A DNA stretch of 64,000 nt from positions 429,425-493,424 of the forward strand of contig CAYRNY010000001.1 of assembly GCA_964425755.1 (NCBI GenBank), read 5' to 3'. Numbering within the stretch: position 1 is the stretch's first letter; the number at the start of each line of letters is the position of its first letter. Shown piece after piece: positions 16,774-25,716 of this stretch. The notes under the pieces were generated by a model. It was given only the letters and a program-made list of their open reading frames with translations, made no database searches and was not told the origin of the DNA. The position numbers and the translations under genes are program-made. This DNA is from CAYRNY01 sp964425755 (GTDB lineage: Bacteria; Chloroflexota; Anaerolineae; Aggregatilineales; Aggregatilineaceae).

Positions 16774-19700
16774 CCTTCGTTTTCCTCCAGCGTGTAATCC
16801 AGGAAGTTCTTACAGGTCCACGCGCCTGCTTCTGCCGCGTCGATCCAGGCATCGAACACGTCGCCCGGCGCGTGCTCGCGGGCAGCGGCGAAGTCGTCCG
16901 CGGCCCCGCTGCGGTCAGCCTGGGCGCGTTGCACCTGGGCGCGCAGCACGTAGGCGAGCGCGTAATCGCGGCTGAAGCGGATCGCCTGGCTGTAGGCGTC
17001 TTCAGCGGCGGCGTAACGGTTGAGGTTGCACTCCGCCACCCCCTGCATCAGAAACAGGTCGCTCAGGCTGACGCGCTGCTCGCCCAGCAAACCCGGCGTG
17101 GCGGTTGCTGCGAACAGGGTGTCCATCGCCGCGCCGACGTTGGCAGCGATCGGCGCGTACTGGCCCAGGATCAGGTTGGTCGCGGCCTCGAAATACAACC
17201 CGGTAAGCTCGTGCGGGTCTTGGTCGCCGTAGACCGCGTTAAACGCGCGGGTCGTCAGCTCCGGATCGGGGAACTCCGCCAGCACGACCGCGGCGTAATC
17301 CTGCGCCAGGGTGATATCACCGTCGCGCAGCGCGATCATCATGCCCACGATGTAGGGCAGGTTGGCTTCGGGATCGTTGGCGAAGGACCGTTCCAGCGCG
17401 CTTTTCGCCGCACCAGGCTGCCCCAGGCTATCGTAGTAGAACAACGCTTCCATGAAATACGCGTACCAGTCATCGGGCCGGAGTTCCTGCAGCCGTTCCA
17501 GCGTGGCGAGCGCCTGGTCCGTGTCGGGGGCGTCCAGCATCAAGTAGATCGGCATTGCCCAGTCATCCGGGGCGAGGCGCGTGGCGGTTTCGATATCCGA
17601 CCGGGCCTGCACGCCGTCATGACGGCGCAAGTGCGCCAGGCCGCGCAGCGCGTACAGCAGCGGGTTGCCACCGGCGCGCGTGAGCGCGCTGTTGAACGCA
17701 TCCAGCGCGGCGGCGGTATCCACGACAAAATGCGCGATCGCGCGGTGCGTATGGGCGGCGGCGCTGTTGCCCTGGACCGCGCCCGGCGTAACGTCCAGGC
17801 CGTCGATCACCAGCAGCATCAGCGTCCATTCAAATTCATCCCCATCGGCCAGCGCCAGCAAACTGAGCACGCTCATCACCGGCAGCGCCACCGATTCCTG
17901 GCGCTCGTTCGCCAGGTGCACGCGCACGTCAGTAAGCGGCTCGATCACGTTGCGCTCAAACGGGATGTAGGGGAACGCGCGGGTCACGCCGAGCTGGACA
18001 TCCAGCGCGATCAGGTCCGGCGAGTAGTAACCCCACACGACCACGGTCGCGCCGGTCTGTGCGGCGATGTCCGCCGCGCCGGTTTTCGAGCGGATCACGT
18101 CCGGGTAGCGCCGCACCGCGACCTTGTCGTAGGTGGTGTTGTTCTCAAGCTGGCGCGCCAGGTCGTCGGCGATGAACCGCGCGACATCGCGCTCGTCCAC
18201 GCCGCTCACCGGCTCCAGGTCCGCGACCAGCACCATGTACTGCCCCGGCGCGACCGGTTCGACCGCCGCCAGTGCCGGGTTCGCGTCCGGAACGGGAATA
18301 CGGCTGCTGGCGACCGGCGTGGCGGCCATATCGAGCTGTGACATCGGCCCGGACGTCATCAGCGCCGCCGTTCCGAACAGGTTCTCGCAGCCGATCGCGC
18401 CTGAGGCGAAGCCATTGACAAACGCGGGGGCGATCACCTTGCTTTGGCCGGCGATCTCAAAATCGCGCCGCGCGGCGGCGTCCTGGCCCAGTTTCAGGCG
18501 CACGTCGCCGCGCAGCAGGTGGATCAGGGTGCGCGCGTCTTCCGGCTGGTTTTGCGTACCGGAAACGCGCAACGCTGCGCTATAGGCGTCTTCGGCTTCG
18601 GCGTAGCGGTCCTGGTTGCAGTGCACGATCCCCTGCATCACCCACAAGTCCGGGCTGTCCGGCGCGAACGCCAGCCCCTGGGTAGCATTTTCGGCAGCAG
18701 CGTCGTAACGCCCCAACACGAGGTTAACGAACGCGGCGATCAGCGTGCCGAGGCTGTCATGCTGGCCCATCGTCGCGCCGATCACGCGCTTGTAAAGGTC
18801 GGGGTCAGGGTACCGGTCGAGGATGATCGCGATGTAGGTCGTCGCGTCCTCGAAGCGCCCGTCGCGCAGCGCCTGCAGCGTGGCGAACACATACGGGAAG
18901 TTGGAGTCCGGCTCCAGCGCGAGCGCGGCTTCCAGGTCGGCGCGGGCCTGGGCCGGGTCCCCGTACAGGTAATGCAGCGTGCCGCGTGCCGCCAGCGCGT
19001 ACCAGTGCTCCGGGTCGGTCGCGATGATCCGGCTGAAGATATCGATCGCTGCGTCGCCTTGCGCCGTGCTGCTCGCCAGCAGGATCAACGGGATCGTCCA
19101 GCGCTCACCGGCCAGCCGTGCCGACGTCTCGGCAGCGTCCCGCGCGGCAGCGAACCGGCCCAGCCGTTGCAGCGCGAGACTGCGCAAGCCGTGCGTGAAG
19201 GCGTTGGTCGCGTCCCTGTCAATCGCGCGTTCGATCGCCTCAAGCGCCGCCTCGGTGTCCACGGTGTACTGCTGGAAGAAGCGGTGCGTGTACGCCGCGA
19301 CGTTGTCCCCCATAACGCGTGCAGCCTGGACGTCGATCGCCTCGATCACCGCCAGCGTGCGCATGAACGCATACACATCGCCCGCCGCGCCCTGCAGCCC
19401 CCCCAGCACGCCGAGCACGTGCGGCGCGACGGATTCGGTGCGCGGATCGTCCAGGCTCACGCGGACGTCGGTGATCTGCTCGACGGTTTCCAGCGGCAGC
19501 GCCATCTGCGGGAACGCGTCCGTCACGCCGACCTGCACGCGCAGGTCGATACGCGCCTCGGTATAATTGCCCCAGATCAGCACGGTCGCGCCGGTTGCAG
19601 CGGCGACAGCGCGCGCGTCGCTCGCGCTCGTGAGCGCCGCCGGGTACTGCCGTACGCCGATCCGCGAGAACGGCACGCCCTCTTCGAGCGTCAGTTTCAG

Positions 19701-21008
19701 GTCGTCCACGATGAACCGCGCGATCTCGCGGCGCTCGGTATCGATCGGTTCAAGCTGCGCCACCAGCACCATGATCTCGCCCTCGCGCACCGGCTCGACG
19801 GTCGGCAGCGGCGTGCTGTCCGGGCCCTGATCGCGGCTGTCCCCGACATCCGGGCCGAGCACGATCGCGATCACGGCGACGGTCGAACAGGCCAGCACCG
19901 TGACGATCACCATCAGCGCGATCAACTGCCACTTGCGCGTGGTCGCCTGCACGATCTCCGCCGACGATACCGGCGTGCCGCCCGGTGTGAACGGCGGCTG
20001 CTGCGATGAGTACTGGTCCGGCGTGGGGTAGAGCGAAAAACCGTGCCCCTGCTGCGGCGTGCGGCGTTCCATCGCCGGGACGCCGGGCGTGCCGGGTTGC
20101 TCGTCGGACGGCGTGGCAAAGCGCGACCCGACCTCAATATCATGCCCCGCTTCGGCCACTTTCTGGCGCAGCGGCGTGTCCAGCGTGCGGATGATCGCTT
20201 CCAGTTCGGCCCCCACCAGCCGCACGCTGCTGATGCGGCGATCGCGGTCTTTTTCCAGCATGCGGTAGATCAGATCGACCAACTGCGGCGGTGTTTGCGG
20301 GCGCAGCCGCACCAGGTCCGGCGCGGGTTTGGTCAAGATCGCGGTCAGGATCGCGGCGCTCCCGTTTTCCAGAAACGGCACGCGCCCGGTGAGCATCTCG
20401 AACAGCATCACCCCGAAGGACCAGATGTCGGCGCGTTCGTCGAGTTCCAGGCCGTTGCAGGCTTCCGGGCTGAGATAGGCATAGGTACCGATCACCGAGC
20501 CGGTCTGCGTCAGGCGCGTGTGGTCGGCCATGTGCGCCACGCCGAAATCGGTCAGGCGCGGGGTGCCGTCTTCGGCCAGCAGCACGTTATCCGGCTTGAT
20601 GTCGCGGTGGATGATGTTCAGCCGGTGGGCGCGGGTGAGCGCGTCGGCGAGGTCAAGCGCCACGTTGAGCACGGCCTCGACCGGCAGGCGTGACTGTTCG
20701 TCGATCAGGTCGCGCAGCGACCCGCCGCTGACGTATTCCATCACCAGGTAATGCTGCCCGTTTTCCTCGACCGCGTCGCGGATCGTGACGATGTTGGGAT
20801 GGTTGAGCCGGCGCAGCGCCTCGCCCTCGCGGGTGAAGCGGTCCACGATATCGGGGTTCTCCTCGACGATGTGCGGGTGCAGCAACTTGATCGCGACGGT
20901 TTCGCCTGCACGCGTGTCGGTCGCGCGATAGACATCGCCCATGCCACCGTGCCCGATGAGTTCTTCGAGCCGGTACCGTCCGGCGATCAGGGGTTGTTCT
21001 TGGCTCAT
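16770..21008 (-). CDS. Transmembrane Ser/Thr protein kinase with duplicated TPR sensor region
   Basis: 1412 residues. An N-terminal PknB/Hanks-type kinase occupies about 8-270: glycine loop IGHGGMGDVY, lysine in VAIKLL, HRDIKPDN catalytic loop, DFGVAH, and SPEACNG in place of APE. A Pro/Gln-rich juxtamembrane segment leads to one transmembrane helix (about 365-390, LIALMVIVTVLACSTVAVIAIV). The outer 1000 residues consist of two homologous halves (about 405-880 and 905-1400). Each begins GEIMVLVAQLEP or GQYMVLVADLEP, carries a TGATVLIWGNY or TGATVVVWGYY strand, and ends in tetratricopeptide-like helical repeats. The inside-out architecture implies signal sensing at the surface. It lies between xseA and xseB and overlaps xseB by four bases. 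Confidence 0.93.
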   Translation of the reverse strand: MSQEQPLIAGRYRLEELIGHGGMGDVYRATDTRAGETVAIKLLHPHIVEENPDIVDRFTREGEALRRLNHPNIVTIRDAVEENGQHYLVMEYVSGGSLRDLIDEQSRLPVEAVLNVALDLADALTRAHRLNIIHRDIKPDNVLLAEDGTPRLTDFGVAHMADHTRLTQTGSVIGTYAYLSPEACNGLELDERADIWSFGVMLFEMLTGRVPFLENGSAAILTAILTKPAPDLVRLRPQTPPQLVDLIYRMLEKDRDRRISSVRLVGAELEAIIRTLDTPLRQKVAEAGHDIEVGSRFATPSDEQPGTPGVPAMERRTPQQGHGFSLYPTPDQYSSQQPPFTPGGTPVSSAEIVQATTRKWQLIALMVIVTVLACSTVAVIAIVLGPDVGDSRDQGPDSTPLPTVEPVREGEIMVLVAQLEPIDTERREIARFIVDDLKLTLEEGVPFSRIGVRQYPAALTSASDARAVAAATGATVLIWGNYTEARIDLRVQVGVTDAFPQMALPLETVEQITDVRVSLDDPRTESVAPHVLGVLGGLQGAAGDVYAFMRTLAVIEAIDVQAARVMGDNVAAYTHRFFQQYTVDTEAALEAIERAIDRDATNAFTHGLRSLALQRLGRFAAARDAAETSARLAGERWTIPLILLASSTAQGDAAIDIFSRIIATDPEHWYALAARGTLHYLYGDPAQARADLEAALALEPDSNFPYVFATLQALRDGRFEDATTYIAIILDRYPDPDLYKRVIGATMGQHDSLGTLIAAFVNLVLGRYDAAAENATQGLAFAPDSPDLWVMQGIVHCNQDRYAEAEDAYSAALRVSGTQNQPEDARTLIHLLRGDVRLKLGQDAAARRDFEIAGQSKVIAPAFVNGFASGAIGCENLFGTAALMTSGPMSQLDMAATPVASSRIPVPDANPALAAVEPVAPGQYMVLVADLEPVSGVDERDVARFIADDLARQLENNTTYDKVAVRRYPDVIRSKTGAADIAAQTGATVVVWGYYSPDLIALDVQLGVTRAFPYIPFERNVIEPLTDVRVHLANERQESVALPVMSVLSLLALADGDEFEWTLMLLVIDGLDVTPGAVQGNSAAAHTHRAIAHFVVDTAAALDAFNSALTRAGGNPLLYALRGLAHLRRHDGVQARSDIETATRLAPDDWAMPIYLMLDAPDTDQALATLERLQELRPDDWYAYFMEALFYYDSLGQPGAAKSALERSFANDPEANLPYIVGMMIALRDGDITLAQDYAAVVLAEFPDPELTTRAFNAVYGDQDPHELTGLYFEAATNLILGQYAPIAANVGAAMDTLFAATATPGLLGEQRVSLSDLFLMQGVAECNLNRYAAAEDAYSQAIRFSRDYALAYVLRAQVQRAQADRSGAADDFAAAREHAPGDVFDAWIDAAEAGAWTCKNFLDYTLEENEG

Positions 21009-21151
21009 AGTCGGTCCTCAATTACCGGCTGCCGCGTCATCGTCGCCTCTGTCAGAGAGCCGCGCCAGGAAAACACGCGCTTTTCTCGTGCCGTAGTGTA
21101 ACGTCAGGCGGTCAAAAACGAAACCCTCATCTCCGGGGGGCGCTGCCGTGC

Positions 21152-22378
21152 TCATCCCGCGTCGTGTCCTTCGCCGTGCAGCGTGCGCTGGTTGACCCGC
21201 GCGGTCAGATCGCCGTCGTGCAGCGCGATCTGCACGCTCGTGCCTTCGGCGGCATCGCGGGCGCTGCTGATGCGCCGCCCGTCCTGCACGCGCGTGACGA
21301 TGGCATAGCCACGCCGCAGCAGGGCGCGCGGGTCTGCCGCATCCAGCGCGCGGGACTGCGCCTCAAGCTGCGCGCGCTTACGGTCCAGCGTGTGGCGTAG
21401 CTGCCGCGCCCCCCGGCTCAACAGCTCATCGACACGTTGGCGCGCGGTGTCGATCGCGTGCTCTGGCGAGAGCCGCGCCAGCCAGCGGACCCGGTCACCC
21501 AGGCGCTGGCGCTGGTCGCGCAGGTACGTGTTAAGCGCGGCTTGCATGCGTCCCGTCCAGCCTTGAATTTCAGCGCGCAGCAGCGCCCCGTCCGGCGTCA
21601 CGAGTTCGGCGGCGGCGGATGGGGTCGGCGCGCGCACGTCGGCGGCGAAATCCACCAGCGTGAAGTCGATCTCGTGGCCCACGCCCGCCACCGTCGGGAT
21701 GCGTGACGCGGCGACCGCACGCACGACGCGCTCGTCGTTGAAGCACCACAGGTCCTCCAGGCTGCCGCCGCCGCGCACGATCAGGATCACGTCCACGTCC
21801 GTGTACGCGTTGAGCCGGTCCAGCGCCGCGACGATCTGCGGGGGGGCCTCGTTGCCCTGCACCAGCGTCGGGCTGAGCACGACATGCACCAGGGGATAGC
21901 GCCGCCGCAGCACGTTCTGCACGTCCTGGAACGCGGCGGCAGTGGGCGACGTGACCACGCCGATCGTGCGCGGGAAGGGCGGGATCGGGCGCTTGCGCGC
22001 CGGGTCGAACAACCCCTCGGCTTCGAGCTTGGCTTTCAGCAGCTCGAACTGGCGGTTCAGGTCGCCCAGGCCCACCGGCTGCAGCGCGTCACACAGCAGT
22101 TGGTACTGCCCGCGCGCCTCGTAGACCGTCACGCGCCCGTGCGCGATCACGGCGTCGCCGTGCTGCGGCTCGAAGCCCAGCCAGCTTGCTGATGAGCGCC
22201 ACATCACGCAGTTCAGCTCGCTGTGTTCGTCCTTCAGCGTGAAATACAGGTGGCCTGAGCGCGCACGGGTGAAGTTGCTGATCTCACCTTCGACCCAGAC
22301 GTCGTTCAGCGTAGGGTCGCCCTCGATCAGGTCGCGGATGTACGTTGTCAGTTGCAGGATGGTGTAGGTTTCGATCAT
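21152..22378 (-). CDS. xseA: Exodeoxyribonuclease VII large subunit
   Basis: 408 residues from the ATG at 22378; a longer frame upstream lacks family similarity. An OB-fold sits at the N-terminus (VWVEGEISNFTRARSGHLYF), followed by the catalytic core with IGVVTSPTAAAFQDV, VILIVRGGGSLEDLWCFNDE and AGVGHEIDFTLVDFAADVRAPTPSAAAE split over adjacent segments, all highly conserved in XseA. The C-terminal half is the long coiled coil that binds XseB copies. Usual length is 400-460. The gene precedes the large kinase gene by 143 bp, within which I see no terminator, so xseA, the kinase and xseB may share a transcript. Confidence 0.95.
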   Translation of the reverse strand: MIETYTILQLTTYIRDLIEGDPTLNDVWVEGEISNFTRARSGHLYFTLKDEHSELNCVMWRSSASWLGFEPQHGDAVIAHGRVTVYEARGQYQLLCDALQPVGLGDLNRQFELLKAKLEAEGLFDPARKRPIPPFPRTIGVVTSPTAAAFQDVQNVLRRRYPLVHVVLSPTLVQGNEAPPQIVAALDRLNAYTDVDVILIVRGGGSLEDLWCFNDERVVRAVAASRIPTVAGVGHEIDFTLVDFAADVRAPTPSAAAELVTPDGALLRAEIQGWTGRMQAALNTYLRDQRQRLGDRVRWLARLSPEHAIDTARQRVDELLSRGARQLRHTLDRKRAQLEAQSRALDAADPRALLRRGYAIVTRVQDGRRISSARDAAEGTSVQIALHDGDLTARVNQRTLHGEGHDAG

Positions 22379-22515
22379 CGGTGGTTTGCTGTCTTTTCCG
22401 GGCACATGGTGGAATTGTACACCACCCGCCGCGCCAATGCGAAGGACTCCGCCGCCGAAACGTGTTAAAATGGGGCGTGCTATCAATTCGAGCGCAAGGT
22501 ACGTTGGAGGCAACT

Positions 22516-22908
22516 ATGATGGACGAAGCGGCACGCGAGGAATTAGCGCAGCGCCTGAGCAAGATGACCCTGCGCCAGGCCGTGCGCGAGATGCGGAATA
22601 TCGATCCTGATGCGAACATGGTGTTCTGGCGCAACGCGATCTGGGATGAGATCCACACGCTGTTTTTGCTGCCGAACAAAGGGGTTGAGGTCCGGCTGGT
22701 GGAGAAGAGCACAGAGTCCGAACCGCTGCGCGAAATCGGCGGCGGGCCGCGCGGGACCAAAGCGCGCCGGGCCGACTACGAATACGTCGGGGCGCGCGTC
22801 GTGCCGCTGTCCCGCCCCGCGTTCAAACGCGGCGGGACCGGGCCATCCCCGATGAAACACTCGGCGCAAGGACCGCGGGAAGGCGTCTACGTTTCGGAGC
22901 CGCTGTAG
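22516..22908 (+). CDS. Conserved-looking hypothetical protein
   Basis: 130 residues from ATG 22516 (or ATG 22519), with GGAGG at 22506-22510. The N-terminal 65 residues (TLRQAVREMRNIDPDANMVF and following) look helical and well ordered. The segment from about 70 to 130 is Arg/Gly/Pro-rich and probably flexible. There is no signal peptide, membrane segment or metal-binding motif. It is divergent from xseA with 137 bp between the starts. I do not recognise the family; the good ribosome site and matching codon use support expression. Confidence 0.7.
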   Translation: MMDEAAREELAQRLSKMTLRQAVREMRNIDPDANMVFWRNAIWDEIHTLFLLPNKGVEVRLVEKSTESEPLREIGGGPRGTKARRADYEYVGARVVPLSRPAFKRGGTGPSPMKHSAQGPREGVYVSEPL

Positions 22909-22932
22909 CACGCGGCCATCTCCGAAATCGGC

Positions 22933-22958
22933 GAGGGGCGGTCTACCGATCGCCCCTC
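22933..22958. terminator. Hairpin between convergent genes
   Basis: An 8-bp GC stem, GAGGGGCG/CGCCCCTC (22933-22940 and 22951-22958), lies between the hypothetical gene and fabI, which converge here. There is no T-run on either side, so termination would be weak or factor-dependent. Confidence 0.4.
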
Positions 22959-23001
22959 ATGGCTTATGCCCGGTATGCCTGCGGCGCGGCCATGCGCCGT
23001 G

Positions 23002-23793
23002 TCAATCCAGCTCGTCCTCCGGGATGGTCAGGCCCAGCACGTGATAGCCGCCGTCCAGGTAGATCGTCTCGCCGTTGATCTGCGCGGCGTTGTCGCTGGC
23101 GAGGAACGCGGCCAGGTTGCCCACGTCCTCCTGCGTGACCTGCGTCCGCGTCGGCGTGATCTTGTCACTGAACTTGAGCATGGTCCGGAAGCCGGGCACC
23201 CCAGCCGCCGCCAGCGTGCGGATCGGGCCGGGGCTGATCGCATTGACGCGGATACCCTGCGGGCCGAGGTCCACCGCGAGGTAGCGCACGATGCTTTCCA
23301 GCGCGGATTTCGCGATCGCCATGACGTTGTAGCGCGGCATGACCTTCTCAGCCGCGTAATACGTCATCGCCATGATGCTGCCACCGTTGGGCATGATCTC
23401 GGCGGCGTGCTTCGCCAGCGGGATCAGGCTGTAAGCGGAGATGTCAAGCGCGGTCTTGAACCCTTCACGGCTGATATCGCGGAAGCGCCCCCCCAGGTCG
23501 TCCCCCGGTGCGTAGGCCACCGAGTGCACCAGGATATCGATCGTGCCGAAGGCCTGTTTCGCTTTGGCGAACACGGCTTCGATCGCCTCGTCTGACGTGA
23601 CGTCGCACTCTTCAACGAACGTGATCCCGGCCTCTTCCGCCAGCGGGAAGACGCGCTTTTCCAGCACCTCGCCCGCGTAGCTGATGCCGACCGTCGCGCC
23701 TTCGCGCTGCAGTGCCTCGACAATGCCCCACGCAATCGAGCGTTTATTCGCCACGCCGAAGACCAGCGCGGTCTTGCCATCCAATGAACCCAT
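23002..23793 (-). CDS. fabI: Enoyl-[acyl-carrier-protein] reductase (NADH)
   Basis: 263 residues, the usual FabI length. It catalyses the last reduction of each fatty-acid elongation cycle. FabI-specific features are the divergent nucleotide motif GVANKRSIAWG (GxxxxxSxA instead of the SDR TGxxxGxG), HSVAYAP, and the catalytic Tyr-x6-Lys in RYNVMAIAKSALE. ISPGPIRTLAAAGVPGF is the substrate-binding loop. GGAGGGG precedes the ATG at 23793. No other fab genes are adjacent. Presence of a FabI-type enzyme suggests sensitivity of the host's pathway to FabI-directed inhibitors, but that is inference. Confidence 0.96.
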   Translation of the reverse strand: MGSLDGKTALVFGVANKRSIAWGIVEALQREGATVGISYAGEVLEKRVFPLAEEAGITFVEECDVTSDEAIEAVFAKAKQAFGTIDILVHSVAYAPGDDLGGRFRDISREGFKTALDISAYSLIPLAKHAAEIMPNGGSIMAMTYYAAEKVMPRYNVMAIAKSALESIVRYLAVDLGPQGIRVNAISPGPIRTLAAAGVPGFRTMLKFSDKITPTRTQVTQEDVGNLAAFLASDNAAQINGETIYLDGGYHVLGLTIPEDELD

Positions 23794-23890
23794 AATAGTG
23801 CCCCTCCTGGTGTGTTTAACTTGCCGCTATGTTGTAACACGCCTGGGCGCGTTTCGTCACGTTTTGCGCGGTGGCACCAGCCAGGCGGCC

Positions 23891-25507
23891 CTACCCCCGC
23901 AGCCGCCGCAGCACCAGGCGCGGCACGATCACCGCCTGCTCGACGCGCAGCAGCAGCGCCACCGCCCAGAACACCACCGCGCCGCTGCCCATCGCGCCCA
24001 GCACGCGGAACAACACGTGCACGTCCGGCAGCAGGCGCAGGTAGCCCCACGCCGCCAGCGCCATCAGCCCCGATGCGAGCAGCGTCCGCGCCGCGCCGCC
24101 GAGCACGCGCCGTTCCTCCAGCCCGCCGACGCGCCGCCGCAGGATCGCCCACAGCGTCGCGCTCTCGACCGCCGTCGCGATCGACATCGCCAGCGCCAAC
24201 CCGCCGAACGGACCGCGCGCGAAGTTCGTGCTGTCCGGGTAACCGAAGACGCGGATCAGCACCAGCGACAGCACGATGTTGAGCGCCATCGTCGCCGTGC
24301 CGACCTTGACCGGTGTCCAGGTGTCGTGCAGCGCGTAGAAGGCGCGTACCAGCACTTCGAGCACGGTATGCCCCGCCAGCCCCACGCTGAACAGCGCCAG
24401 CGCCCACGCGGTCCCGGCGGTGTCCCGGCTGGTCCAGTCGCCGCGCTCGAACAGCAGCGCGACCACCGGCTCCGCGACCACCGCCAGCCCAATGCCCGCC
24501 GGGATCGACAGGAACAACACGCCGCCGAGCGCGCCGGACAGCGTGCGCCGGAAGTCGTCCGCGTCTTTCGTCGCGCTGAGCGTGGACAGCGTCGGGAACA
24601 CCGCCGTGCCGACGCTCTGCCCCAGGATGCCGATCACGGTGAACATCAGCGTGAAGGACTGCCCGATCGCGGTGATGCTGCCCGCCAGCATGCCGGACGC
24701 CAGCGCCGTGTTGACCCAGAAGTTCACCTGCACGATGCCCAGCCCCAGCACGCGCGGCCCCATCAGCAGCAGCACCTCGCTCAGACCGGGCACGTTCAGC
24801 GACAGCAGCGGGCGGTAGCGGAACGTGATCCGGCGCAGCAGCACCGGCAGTTGTATCCCCAGGTGCAGCAGCGACCCCAGCACCGCGCCCCACGCCAGCC
24901 CGTAGACGTTGTTGCCGCGCGCGAAGACCAGCGCCCCGACGATCAGGCCGATGTTGTACATGCTCGGCGCGAGTGCCGGTGAGAGGAAATGCTGGTGCGC
25001 GTTGAGCACGCCCATCAACAGCCCGCTGATCCCGAACACGATCACGGTCAGCAGCATGATGCGCATCAGGTCGACCGCGAGCTCTTGGGTCAGCGGGTTG
25101 GCGTTCGGCAGCAGCACGTAATGCGCGATCGGCACGGCCAGCGCGAACGCGATCGCCGCCAGCAACGTAGCGACCGCGACCACCAGCGTGATCACGCCAT
25201 TGGCGAGCCGCTGCGCGCCCTCGGCGTCATCCTGGGCCAGGAAGCGCGTGAAGACCGGGATGAACGCCGATCCCAGCGCGCCACCCGCCACCAGCACGAA
25301 CAGCGTCTCCGGCACGCGCTGCGCCGCGATGAACGCGTCCAGCTTGATGCCCGCGCCAAACGCCGAATTGATCGCGCTCTGGCGCACGATGCCCAGCACG
25401 CCGCTGAGCACATACGCCAGCATCACCAGCCCGGCGGCCCGGGCGATCTGCCCGCCGCTGAGCGCGCGCGCCCCGCCGCCTGCCGCTTCCGGTTGCATAT
25501 CCGTCAT
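23891..25507 (-). CDS. murJ: Lipid II flippase MurJ (MviN family)
   Basis: 538 residues with about 14 hydrophobic segments and a cytosolic N-terminal tail. Family signatures include SGVLGIVRQSAINSAFG and the RVPETLFVLVAGGALGSAFIP segment in the first helices, followed by AHQHFLSPALAPSMYN. MurJ flips the lipid-linked peptidoglycan precursor across the cytoplasmic membrane. The Arg in the first-helix region (VRQS) and the later Arg of RRITFR-type loops match the charged cavity expected in the family. The gene ends 97 bp from the start of fabI and is probably transcribed separately from it. Confidence 0.93.
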   Translation of the reverse strand: MTDMQPEAAGGGARALSGGQIARAAGLVMLAYVLSGVLGIVRQSAINSAFGAGIKLDAFIAAQRVPETLFVLVAGGALGSAFIPVFTRFLAQDDAEGAQRLANGVITLVVAVATLLAAIAFALAVPIAHYVLLPNANPLTQELAVDLMRIMLLTVIVFGISGLLMGVLNAHQHFLSPALAPSMYNIGLIVGALVFARGNNVYGLAWGAVLGSLLHLGIQLPVLLRRITFRYRPLLSLNVPGLSEVLLLMGPRVLGLGIVQVNFWVNTALASGMLAGSITAIGQSFTLMFTVIGILGQSVGTAVFPTLSTLSATKDADDFRRTLSGALGGVLFLSIPAGIGLAVVAEPVVALLFERGDWTSRDTAGTAWALALFSVGLAGHTVLEVLVRAFYALHDTWTPVKVGTATMALNIVLSLVLIRVFGYPDSTNFARGPFGGLALAMSIATAVESATLWAILRRRVGGLEERRVLGGAARTLLASGLMALAAWGYLRLLPDVHVLFRVLGAMGSGAVVFWAVALLLRVEQAVIVPRLVLRRLRG

Positions 25508-25587
25508 GCCACACGCCCCCTATCCGGCGATCCGGTCACCGGGGGCAAGTATAGCAGGTCGGGCGTTGGATGCTAGCATAGGTTGTG

Positions 25588-25666
25588 CCCGCCGGGCGCT
25601 AGAACGCACCCGGCTATGCATCTACCGGACCGCAACAGCGGCCCTTGAACGCCGGATGTCTCCCGG
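25588..25666 (+). repeat. Dispersed structured intergenic repeat, copy A
   Basis: Shares with 36071-36148 the blocks CGCCGGGCGCT, CACCCGGCTATGCATC, CGGCCCTT and TCCCGGC, and is related to the inverted copy at 16472-16540. The 5' part can form a stem GCCGGG/CCCGGC, and the middle a second stem around GGACCGC/GCGGCCC. It lies between murJ and the epimerase gene, antisense to both. Confidence 0.7.
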
Positions 25667-25716
25667 CCAGGGCTGCCAGATTGACGGTTTCGCAATTCTG
25701 CCGTGAACCGGCACCC

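Noticed and set aside
23424..24893. Minus-strand frame of 489 codons overlapping murJ and fabI
   Set aside because: It is in another frame of murJ and has Arg/Ala/Gly low complexity; murJ and fabI account for the region.
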